A stretch of 64,000 nt of DNA from an uncultured Luteimonas sp. Lineage in GTDB: Bacteria > Pseudomonadota > Gammaproteobacteria > Xanthomonadales > Xanthomonadaceae. Location: contig CALLKI010000009.1 of NCBI GenBank assembly GCA_938008415.1, positions 1 to 64,000 of the forward strand, written 5' to 3'. Shown here one piece after another: positions 54,959 to 62,655 of the stretch. Every line of letters begins with the position of its first letter. Position 1 is the first letter of the stretch. The notes beneath the pieces were generated by a model. The model was not told the DNA's origin. It saw only the letters and a list, made by a program, of their open reading frames with translations, and did not search any database. A program made the translations under genes and the position numbers.

Positions 54959-56197
54959 ATGCCCGGAATCGACGCCCTTCCGCTGATTTCCTTGACCTCC
55001 GCGCTCGGCGCGGGCCTGCTGATCGGCCTGCTCTACGAGCGTCGCAAGCACACCGACCCGGCCATCGCCGCCGGCCTGCGCTCGCACACGCTGGCCGCGC
55101 TGGGCGGCGCGCTCGCGCTGTGGCTGGGCATGCCCGCGTTCGTGGCGATGCTGCTGCTGGCCGGCCTGTTCGCCGCGCTCAGCTACCGGCACACCAGCAC
55201 CATCGACACCGGCATCACCTCGGAGCTGGCGCTGCTGTGCTCCTGCCTGATCGGCGGCACCGCGATGCGCTCGCCCGGGCTGGCCGGCGCGCTCGCGGTG
55301 TTGGTCGCGATCCTGATCTACGCCAAGCCCAAGCTGCACCGCTTCAGCCGCGAACTGGTCAGCGACCGCGAGATCACCGACGGCCTGATCCTGCTCGCCG
55401 GCGCCCTGATCGTGCTGCCGCTGCTGCCGGACGAGCCCATCGGCCCCCACGGCGCGATCAACCTGGCCACGGTGTGGAAGCTGGTGGTGCTGGTGATGGC
55501 GGTCGGCGCGCTGGGCCACGTCGCGCTGCGCGTGAGCGGCACGCGCTGGGGCCTGCTGGTGTCGGGTTTCTTCGCCGGCTACGTGTCCTCGACCGCCGCC
55601 ACCGCCGGCTTCGGCCAGCGGGCGAAGGAACAGCCGCAACTGCTCTCCCCGGCGATCGGCGCGACCATGCTCGCCAACCTCGCCTCGGTCAGCCTGTTCG
55701 TGCCGATCCTGCTGGCGATCGCGCCGGACATGCTGCGCGGGACCTGGCAGGAACTGCTGGCGGCCGGCGCCGTGCTCGTCGCCGGCGCCACGCTCGGCTT
55801 CCACCGCGGCGAGCGCACCGACGCGCCGCCGCCCGCGTCCGGGGCGCGCATGTTCCGCATCGGCCAGGCACTCGGCTTCGCCGCGCTGATCGCGGGCGTG
55901 CTGTTCGTCTCGCACCTGGCCGCGCACTGGCTCGGCCCCAACGCCGCGCTGGCGACCACGTTCCTGACCGCGCTGGCGGAACTGCAGGCCGCCGCCGCCA
56001 CCGTCGCCACCCTGTTCCGCGATGGCACCATCGACGCGCGCCACGCGCAGTGGGCGGTGGTCGGCCTGCTGGCGGCCAGCTCGGCGGCCAAGTCGGTGGT
56101 CGCCTTCGCCAGCGGCGGCGCCGCGTTCGGCCTGCGCGTCGCCACCGGACTGGCGGCGATGACCGCCGCGGCCGCGCTGGTCGCGGTCTTCGGCTGA
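54959..56197 (+). CDS. MgtC/SapB family membrane protein with DUF4010
   Basis: The 412-aa protein has an N-terminal MgtC-like domain (ALGAGLLIGLLYERRK...AGLRSHTLAALGGALALWLG) and a C-terminal DUF4010 domain with several helices (KLVVLVMAVGALGHVALRVSGTRWGLLVSGFFAGYVSSTAATAGFG). About 12 membrane segments are visible. Family knowledge: MgtC-like domains relate to magnesium stress and virulence; the fused form is uncharacterised. ATG 54959 follows CATAGT by 6 bases and lacks a Shine-Dalgarno sequence. It is 24 bases after hemD. The 222-base gap that follows shows only weak palindromic C/G runs. Confidence 0.85.
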   Translation: MPGIDALPLISLTSALGAGLLIGLLYERRKHTDPAIAAGLRSHTLAALGGALALWLGMPAFVAMLLLAGLFAALSYRHTSTIDTGITSELALLCSCLIGGTAMRSPGLAGALAVLVAILIYAKPKLHRFSRELVSDREITDGLILLAGALIVLPLLPDEPIGPHGAINLATVWKLVVLVMAVGALGHVALRVSGTRWGLLVSGFFAGYVSSTAATAGFGQRAKEQPQLLSPAIGATMLANLASVSLFVPILLAIAPDMLRGTWQELLAAGAVLVAGATLGFHRGERTDAPPPASGARMFRIGQALGFAALIAGVLFVSHLAAHWLGPNAALATTFLTALAELQAAAATVATLFRDGTIDARHAQWAVVGLLAASSAAKSVVAFASGGAAFGLRVATGLAAMTAAAALVAVFG

Positions 56198-56419
56198 AAT
56201 CCGCGGCGCGGCAGGCGTTCGGCTGTGCCGCGCGGCGATGCCGCGCAAACGGCCCATCCCCACCCCGGCAGGCGCGCAAGGGCGCCCCCGTTCCTGGGGC
56301 AGGCTGGAAAGGAGCCTCGATCCTGCCGGGACGGGCCGGTGCGGCGGAGGGGACCGGGTGGCACCAGGCCGGCCGGACGCGGTACGCGCGCCCGGCTGCC
56401 TGCCACGGGCAACCGGAAA

Positions 56420-57697
56420 TCAGCGCTCGAGGATCGCCGCCACGCCCATGCCGCCGGCGGTGCAGATCGAGACCAGCACGCGGCCGCCGCCCCGCTCCTT
56501 CAGCTGCTTGGCGGCGGTGGCGACGATGCGCGCGCCGGTGGCGGCGAACGGGTGGCCGGCGGCCAGCGAGGAACCGACCGGGTTGATCTTTTCCGGGTCG
56601 ATGCGGCCCAGCGGGGCGTCGAGGCCGAGCCGGTTGCGGCAGTACTCCTCGCTCTCCCACGCCCGCAGCGTGCACAGCACCTGTGCGGCGAAGGCTTCGT
56701 GGATCTCGTAGATGTCGAAGTCCTGCAGGGTCAGGCCGTTGCGCGCCAGCATCTCGGCCACGGCCACGGTCGGCGCCATCAGCAGGCCCTCGCCGTGGAC
56801 GAAGTCCACCGCGGCCACGTGCACGTCACGGATATGGCACAGCACCTCGTAGCCGTTCGCGGCGGCCCACTCGTCGCTCGCCAGCAGGCAGGCGGCGGCG
56901 CCGTCGGTCAGCGGCGTGGAGTTGCCGGCGGTCAGCGTGCCGCGGCCGGACGTCCTGTCGAACGCGGGCTTGAGCGTGGCCAGCTTCTCCACCGAGGTGT
57001 CCGGGCGCAGGATGTTGTCGCGGGTCACACCGCGGAACGGCACCACCAGGTCCTCGAAGAAGCCGCGCTCGTAGGCCGCGGCCAGCTTGTGGTGCGAGGC
57101 GACCGCCAGCTCGTCCTGCTCCTGGCGGGAGATGTTCCACTCCTTGGCCATGTCCTCGCAGTGCTGGCCCATGGACTTGCCGGTGCGCGGTTCGGCCACG
57201 CCCGGGAACTCGGGCTTGAGCTCGCGCAGGCGGAAGCCCTTGAACGCGGCGATCCGGTCCTTCAGGGTCTTCGCGGCGTTCGCGGCCAGCAGGCGGCGGC
57301 GCAGCGATTTGCCGTACACGATCGGCACGTCGGAGGTGGTGTCCGAACCGCCGCCGATGCCGGACTCGATCTGGCCGGTGGCGATCCTGGTCGCGATCAG
57401 GTTGATCGCATCCAGCGAGGTGCCGCAGGCGCGCTGCAGGGTGATGCCGGGCGTCAGCGGCGACAGGCCGGACGACAGCGCCGCCTCGCGGGCGAGGTTC
57501 CAGTCCGACGAGTGCTTGATGACCGCGCCCATCGCCACCTCGCCGAGCTGCCTGCCGTGCAGGCCGAACTTCTCGACCAGCGCCCCCAGCGTGCGCACCG
57601 ACATCCCGAGGTTGCCGACGTCCGCGTAGGCCGTGTTCTGGCGGCAGAACGGAATGCGGACACCGCCCAGTACGGCGACGGGACGACCTTTGAGCAT
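56420..57697 (-). CDS. fadI: FadI-like acetyl-CoA C-acyltransferase
   Basis: This thiolase cleaves 3-ketoacyl-CoA in fatty acid beta-oxidation. The 425-aa protein shows the nucleophile Cys91 in LQRACGTSLDAINL, the His in YEIHEAFAAQVL, and INPVGSSLAAGHPFAATGARIV; the final Cys lies in VSICTAGGMG. Its length and insertions resemble FadI and the YqeF/FadA subgroups. GAGGTG about 6 bases before ATG 57697 fixes the start; a GTG nine bases earlier is less likely. No partner fadJ is in the window. The gene is divergent from an unknown protein gene, 80 bases away. Confidence 0.9.
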   Translation of the reverse strand: MLKGRPVAVLGGVRIPFCRQNTAYADVGNLGMSVRTLGALVEKFGLHGRQLGEVAMGAVIKHSSDWNLAREAALSSGLSPLTPGITLQRACGTSLDAINLIATRIATGQIESGIGGGSDTTSDVPIVYGKSLRRRLLAANAAKTLKDRIAAFKGFRLRELKPEFPGVAEPRTGKSMGQHCEDMAKEWNISRQEQDELAVASHHKLAAAYERGFFEDLVVPFRGVTRDNILRPDTSVEKLATLKPAFDRTSGRGTLTAGNSTPLTDGAAACLLASDEWAAANGYEVLCHIRDVHVAAVDFVHGEGLLMAPTVAVAEMLARNGLTLQDFDIYEIHEAFAAQVLCTLRAWESEEYCRNRLGLDAPLGRIDPEKINPVGSSLAAGHPFAATGARIVATAAKQLKERGGGRVLVSICTAGGMGVAAILER

Positions 57698-57777
57698 CGG
57701 GAGCACCTCGTTTGCGCGGGCCCGCGGCGCGGTGCGGGCATAATTTGCAAAAGTTTAACGCAACCGCGCGCACTTCC
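57698..57777. promoter_or_regulatory. divergent promoter region between fadI and unknown gene
   Basis: The gap holds an A/T-rich segment, CATAATTTGCAAAAGTTTAA (about 57739-57758), unusual in this GC-rich window. Hexamers such as CATAAT could act as a -10 for the rightward gene. No regulator binding site is identified. Confidence 0.4.
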
Positions 57778-58623
57778 ATGAAGACAGACCAACCGCGCGG
57801 CACGCAGGCCATCGGCGTGCTGGCACTGGAACTCGCCCCGGGCACGGCGCCCGGCACCGCTGCGCTCGCCCAGGCCCGGGCCGGCCACCTGGCCACCCTG
57901 CTGGCGCGCGACCTCGCGGCCCTGGTGCCCGAGGCGGCAGGGCTGGACTTCTGCCTGGCCGCCGCCCACTTCGACCCCGCCGAAGCCCTGCGCCCCGGCT
58001 GGCCCCTGCACCGCCGCCTGTCCGAACTGCATGCCCGCGCCCCGCGCGGCGGCGGCGGGCCACGGATCATCGCCTTCGGCGCCGACGCCCGCGGCCAGCT
58101 GCCCCGGCCGCTCCAGTGCGACCCCGCCCTGCACGGCGGCCCGCTGCGGGTGCTGCCCTGGGCGCTGATCGGCGAAGCGGACCTCGTGGCCACGGTGGCG
58201 GATGCCTTCGAAGCCGTCCTGCTCGACCGCGGCATGGTCCAGGCCGACACCGCCCTGCTCGCGCAGGAGGCCTTCGCCGCCCGCATCGAGCACGCCCGCG
58301 CGATGACCGTGCACGACCTCGCCGCGATGACCGCTCTGCAGTACGAGCACACCGGGCTCGGCCCGCTGTGGCCGGTGATCGAGACCGCCCTGCTCGCGCC
58401 CGGCGCCGAGGCCGCGCTCGACAGCCCACCCGAACCGGAAGTGCGCTACGCGGCAGGCCGCGCCCGCATCCCCGCGCCCCCGATGGACGCATGGCGCGAA
58501 CGCTGCGCGAGGGACGAGCAGGACGAAGAACGCCTGGGCCACGGCTGGGCGATGTTCAACATGCGCCGCCGGCAGTTCGCCGCCGTGCTTTCGGCACACG
58601 GGATCGAGGTGGAACTCGAATAG
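57778..58623 (+). CDS. hypothetical protein, divergent from fadI
   Basis: The 281-aa protein has no signal peptide and no membrane segment. It is Ala- and Arg-rich; recognisable parts are a helical middle (AHFDPAEALRPGWPLHRRLSELHARAPR) and a C-terminal part with MFNMRRRQFAAVLSAHGIEVELE. Codon use is host-like. I do not recognise a family; homologues confined to Xanthomonadaceae seem likely but were not checked. ATG 57778 is chosen because the longer frame upstream covers the A/T-rich promoter gap. Confidence 0.7.
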   Translation: MKTDQPRGTQAIGVLALELAPGTAPGTAALAQARAGHLATLLARDLAALVPEAAGLDFCLAAAHFDPAEALRPGWPLHRRLSELHARAPRGGGGPRIIAFGADARGQLPRPLQCDPALHGGPLRVLPWALIGEADLVATVADAFEAVLLDRGMVQADTALLAQEAFAARIEHARAMTVHDLAAMTALQYEHTGLGPLWPVIETALLAPGAEAALDSPPEPEVRYAAGRARIPAPPMDAWRERCARDEQDEERLGHGWAMFNMRRRQFAAVLSAHGIEVELE

Positions 58624-59172
58624 CAACCGGCACCAACCGGCAGGCTGTGCAAGCGGGACGAACCCCGGCCTCTCACGTTGCCGGCCGGCGCTCCGCCAAC
58701 CCCCGCCGGCCAGCTCGGCGCCACCATCCAGAGAACGGACCTGCGCGTCCGGCGCGAAGCGCACCGCCACCAGGCGTGGGGCACAACCGAAGATCGCGCG
58801 GCAGGACATCGATGTCCGCCTCAAGTCTTGACCCCGACTCCCGGCCCGCCGAATTTCCGCCTTGGCAACGCGTGAGCCCGCGTCCCGTGATCGTCAGGAC
58901 TGGCAACAGACTCGCTTGAAAACTTGCCGCAGCGTGACAGGGTTATCGTCTCCACCCCATCCGGGCCTGGGCACCACGCGAACACCGTTGTTCCTGGCAT
59001 CCGCGCAATCAGGATCTTTGGTGCGAATGTCGGGGCCATCCAGATTCATCCCGTGGCATGCGCGGCGCCTGGAGGCTGCCCTGCAGCAGCATCGCCTTGA
59101 CCGGTCCTGCCTGCTCATACCCGGCGTCCATAGCGCGAATTGCGCCCGGCCCGGCTGGCCCCCGCAGCCCGT
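58624..59172. other. gene-free region with MerR-type promoter-like site
   Basis: No open frame in these 549 bases has a convincing start, composition and length. One site stands out: CTTGAA (58915-58920), then an imperfect dyad of AACTTGCC (58921-58928) and GACAGGGTT (58936-58944), then a -10-like TTAT. The 19-21 base spacer and central dyad look like promoters of MerR-family metal regulators, but no regulator or metal-resistance gene follows. Confidence 0.35.
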
Positions 59173-60636
59173 TCAGTTCTGGCGTGCGTCCGCGGTTGGC
59201 GCGTCGCCCGTCGCCTTTCGGGCGAGCAGGGCGACCACCAGGACCAGGATCGAGGCGAGCAGGAGCGTGCGCCCGAATGCCGCATGGAGCGCCCCGGGAT
59301 GCGGCGTGCCCGCGGCGAGCGGCTGAAGGAACACGATCCCGGCGCCGATCGTGCCCAGCGCGTAACCAAGCTCGAAGCTGGTGTTGAGCAGTCCCGAGGC
59401 GGAACCGACCTCATGTCCGTCCACGTCCTGCACGCTCATGTAGTTGATGCCGGGTTGCACGAAGCCCATGCCGATCCCCGCCAGCAGGACGCCCGGCAGC
59501 AGCCGGCGCAGGTCGTCGTCCGGAGCAGGCAACGCGACCGCTGCGGCCAGCACGGCATATCCGAGCAGCAGCAGCAGGCTCCCCAGCAGGACCAGCCGCG
59601 ACCCGTGCCGCGCGACGAGATGGCCCGCGCATGCCGCGGTCACCGAGAATCCGAGTGCGAGCGGAGCGAACAGGAGCCCGGAGGCAAGTGCGGAGCGCCC
59701 GAATCCTTCCTGGACGAGCAACGGCAGGGCAAGGAAGAGCGCAGCATTGTTGCCGTAGAAGGCCAGCGCCATCAGGTTGCCGCGGACGAATCCGGCCTTG
59801 CCGAAGAGTGTCGGCGCGATCAGGGGCGCCAACCCCCGTTGCGCCCGCATGCGCTGCCAGCGGAAGAAGGCCCACAACGCCACCGGGGAGCCGGCGATGC
59901 AAGCCCAGGTCCATGCGGGCCAGCCCCGTTCCGCGCCGAAGGTCAACGGCGCGACGAGCAGGGCAAGCGCGCCGGTCAACAGCAGGACGCCGGCAGGATC
60001 CAGCGGTTGCCGATGGCCGGCAGGCGCCCGGCTCTCGGGAACCCAACGGCTCGACGCGACGAGCGCCGCCAGACCGACGGGCACGTTGACCAGGAACACC
60101 GCCCGCCAGCCGAGCCCGAACAGGTCCAGTGCCAGCAATGCGCCTCCCGCGAGCTGCGCACCGGTGGCCGCGACACCCGAGACGAATGCGAACGCGCCGA
60201 ATGCCCGGCCGCGCGCCTCGTCGTCGAATCCCACCTGGATGATCGAGAAGACCTGCGGCATGAGCAGCCCCGCGGCAAGCCCCTGCACGGCCCTGGCCGC
60301 GATCAGCACCCGGGGCCCCGCGGCAAGGCTCGCGGCGAGCGAGCTTGCCGTGAACAGCAGGAGGCCTGCCCGGAAGATCCTCCTGCGCCCGTGCAGGTCG
60401 CCGAGCCTCCCGCCGGTGACCAGGGTGAGCCCGAAGGCCAGGTTGTAAGCGGCCAGGACGAGCTGGATGTCCGCCGCGCCCGTCCCGAGATCCGCGCGGA
60501 TCGCCGGCGCCGCGACGACAACGATGAAGACGTCAAGAATGGTCATGAAGGCCGCCGAAAGGATGACGGCCAACCCGCGCCACGGGTTCGCCATGCCCAC
60601 CCCTGCCATCCTGTCCACCGCCGCCACGGTCTCCAT
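59173..60636 (-). CDS. MFS transporter, DHA2-like
   Basis: The 487-aa protein has about 14 hydrophobic helices, MFS motif A (GRLGDLHGRRRIFRAG), the antiporter motif C-like segment in helix 5 (AFVSGVAATGAQLAGGALL), and the DHA2-typical 'GWRAVFLVNVPVG'. Such proteins are proton-coupled drug exporters. GGGAGGA about 6 bases before ATG 60636 fixes the start. The gene is divergent from an XRE/MmyB-type regulator with a 76-base gap, a classic arrangement of an exporter with its regulator. The substrate is unknown. Confidence 0.9.
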   Translation of the reverse strand: METVAAVDRMAGVGMANPWRGLAVILSAAFMTILDVFIVVVAAPAIRADLGTGAADIQLVLAAYNLAFGLTLVTGGRLGDLHGRRRIFRAGLLLFTASSLAASLAAGPRVLIAARAVQGLAAGLLMPQVFSIIQVGFDDEARGRAFGAFAFVSGVAATGAQLAGGALLALDLFGLGWRAVFLVNVPVGLAALVASSRWVPESRAPAGHRQPLDPAGVLLLTGALALLVAPLTFGAERGWPAWTWACIAGSPVALWAFFRWQRMRAQRGLAPLIAPTLFGKAGFVRGNLMALAFYGNNAALFLALPLLVQEGFGRSALASGLLFAPLALGFSVTAACAGHLVARHGSRLVLLGSLLLLLGYAVLAAAVALPAPDDDLRRLLPGVLLAGIGMGFVQPGINYMSVQDVDGHEVGSASGLLNTSFELGYALGTIGAGIVFLQPLAAGTPHPGALHAAFGRTLLLASILVLVVALLARKATGDAPTADARQN

Positions 60637-60712
60637 CGCATTCCTCCCGGTCGTTCGCGCCGGGAGAGATACACTCGTGCGCAGGATGGAGTAAGGCATT
60701 GCCTGTCAGGGG
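60637..60712. promoter_or_regulatory. shared MFS/regulator promoter region
   Basis: This 76-base gap separates two divergent genes. On the minus strand TTACTC and TATCTC are 17 bases apart and could serve the MFS gene; on the plus strand GATACACT overlaps the same site. A regulator binding here could control both genes. Confidence 0.4.
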
Positions 60713-61588
60713 ATGAGCACTTCCCCCATCGGGAACAACGCGATGTCACGCGCGGACCGCCGGCAGGAACTGGCCCGCTTCCTCAGGGACCGGCGGATGC
60801 GGCTGCGTCCCGAGGATGTCGGGCTGCCCCGGGGGCCCCGCCGCCGGACACCCGGGCTTCGGCGCGAGGAGGTGGCCCAGCTCGCGGGGATCTCGGTGGA
60901 GTGGTACCGCTGGCTGGAACAGGCGCGGAACATCCGGGCGTCGGCACAGACGCTGCTGCAGATCGGGCATGCGCTGCGCCTGGAACCTGCCGAGGTGCAG
61001 TATCTCCTGCTGCTTTCAGGGCACGCTCCGGCCAGTCATCCCCCTGCCCGGGGCACACCGGCCATCAGCGCACGGTTGCAGCACGTCCTGGATGAACTCC
61101 TGCCCTGCCCCGCATACATCCACGGCAGGCGCTGGGATGTCCTTGCGTGGAACGAAGCGGCCAGCCTCGTGTTCGGCGACTTCGCCGCACGCGACGGCAT
61201 CGAACGCAATTGCCTCCACATGGGTCTGTTGGGCCCGTTGCGCGACATGATTCCCGGGTGGGAGGACCATGCCAGGGGGCTGGTCGCCGCGTTCCGCAAC
61301 GACTACGCCCGCCATCGTGGCGAACCGTGGTTCGACGAACTGGTCTCCGTCCTCCTGCGGGAAAGCCCCGAATTCGCGCACTGGTGGACCGAGCCGGAAG
61401 TCCGCGGCTGGCGCGACGGCCCGAAGATCCTCCGCCACCCGGAACTGGGCGAACTTGCTTTCGAGCAATGCGGTTTCGACCTTGCCGACGAGCGCCTCGC
61501 CAGCCTGCGACTGGTGATCATGCTCCCGGCCGGCGGGACGGATACCCGCGAACGGCTTTCATCCGCCCTCCGGGCCGTCCCGCCTTGA
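60713..61588 (+). CDS. XRE/MmyB-type transcriptional regulator
   Basis: The 291-aa protein has an N-terminal helix-turn-helix (LARFLRDRRMRLRPEDVGLPRGPRRRTPGLRREEVAQLAGISVEWYRWLEQARNIRASAQTLLQIGHAL) and a C-terminal MmyB-like ligand-binding domain (PAYIHGRRWDVLAWNEAASLVFGDFAARD, then WWTEPEVRGWRDGPKILRHPELGELAFE). Family knowledge: such regulators often control the adjacent divergent gene; here that is an exporter. ATG 60713 has only a weak site; an ATG ten codons on (60743) is possible. Probable role: represses or activates the MFS gene in response to a small molecule. Confidence 0.9.
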   Translation: MSTSPIGNNAMSRADRRQELARFLRDRRMRLRPEDVGLPRGPRRRTPGLRREEVAQLAGISVEWYRWLEQARNIRASAQTLLQIGHALRLEPAEVQYLLLLSGHAPASHPPARGTPAISARLQHVLDELLPCPAYIHGRRWDVLAWNEAASLVFGDFAARDGIERNCLHMGLLGPLRDMIPGWEDHARGLVAAFRNDYARHRGEPWFDELVSVLLRESPEFAHWWTEPEVRGWRDGPKILRHPELGELAFEQCGFDLADERLASLRLVIMLPAGGTDTRERLSSALRAVPP

Positions 61589-61606
61589 CTGCCGCCGCGC
61601 GCGGAT

Positions 61607-62557
61607 TCAGTCCAGGACGATCCCCGGGTACCAGCCGCTTTCGGCAAGGAAGGCCTCCGGGTCGTCCATCTCCAGGATGCGCGCCAGCGCCTTCCGCTTG
61701 TCCTCCGCCTTCCGGTAGTACGCCTTGACGATGCGGTAGCCGACCCAGTACCCGAGGTCATACGGCTCGTCAGACCCTTCCCGGTAGTTGTCGGTCCATT
61801 TCGACAGGTCGGTGCCATGCATGTCCTGCGCGAAGGCGGTCTCGATCTCCAGCTCGCGTCCACGCGTCCATCCGGCATGGCGCCAGTTGCCCACGCCACC
61901 GGCCACCAGTTCCGCGACGAATTCCGCCGCCCCTTCCATCAGCGCGCGGCGCAGCAGCGTCGCCCGTGGATCCCCCGGTTCCGGCATGTCGCGCGCGGCC
62001 ACCTGCTGGGTATGCACGTACTCGTGCGCGATCACGTACACGAACCGGTCCTCGAGGTCGGGATGCATGAAGTCGGCGGCGCACAGCGCCTCCAGCCCGA
62101 TCGTCGCGCCGGATGGCGTCACGATGCCGACCGGGCGCCCGCGCCCGATCACGATGGTCACCGGCGGATACGCCGCCGCCGGATACATCGCCGACAGCTT
62201 CGCCAGTGCGTCCGACAGCCGCCGTTTCGCGGCCGGCAGCACGTCGAGGCAACGGCGCGCGTCCTCGTACAGCCCGGGCTGCTCGCGCATGCGCCCGGCG
62301 ATCCTGTCCGCGGTCACGCTCCGCAGCTGCACGAACTCCCGGAGTCCCGGGCTGCCCTGCGCCAGGTATTCCTTCTCGAGCAGTTCCGCGGTCAGCCGGC
62401 CGTGGTGCGCATCGTAAAGCCTGTAGAAGCGCGTGACGTCCTCGGTCACGATCCGGGGCTCCACGGCATGTGCGGGCACCATGGCCAGCAGGCACGCCAG
62501 CAGGACGCACCAGTGGCGGAATCCACGGAGGGAAGCCTGCGAACGTTGCATCGCCAT
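61607..62557 (-). CDS. putative secreted zinc protease (HExxH)
   Basis: The 316-aa protein has a signal peptide (MAMQRSQASLRGFRHWCVLLACLLAMVPAHA) and a metal motif HEYVH (178-182) in VIAHEYVHTQQVAA, followed by a downstream acidic helix MEGAAEFVAELVAGG, the usual third ligand site in gluzincins. Layout fits the DUF2268-like putative Zn-dependent proteases. GGAAG about 5 bases before ATG 62557 supports the start; ATG 62551 is possible. It converges with the regulator gene at an 18-base gap. Substrate is unknown. Confidence 0.82.
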   Translation of the reverse strand: MAMQRSQASLRGFRHWCVLLACLLAMVPAHAVEPRIVTEDVTRFYRLYDAHHGRLTAELLEKEYLAQGSPGLREFVQLRSVTADRIAGRMREQPGLYEDARRCLDVLPAAKRRLSDALAKLSAMYPAAAYPPVTIVIGRGRPVGIVTPSGATIGLEALCAADFMHPDLEDRFVYVIAHEYVHTQQVAARDMPEPGDPRATLLRRALMEGAAEFVAELVAGGVGNWRHAGWTRGRELEIETAFAQDMHGTDLSKWTDNYREGSDEPYDLGYWVGYRIVKAYYRKAEDKRKALARILEMDDPEAFLAESGWYPGIVLD

Positions 62558-62655
62558 CACCACTTCCACGGCTCCGGCCGGTGATGATAGCGGACCTGCG
62601 ACCGGGCCTGCCGCGTGCAACGGCAAGGCCGGTCGCGGGGCGGGTGGCCGCGCGC

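Noticed and set aside
58894..59118. 74-codon minus-strand frame in the gene-free gap
   Set aside because: No ribosome binding site or family match, and it overlaps the promoter-like site; Cys/Arg-rich start looks random.
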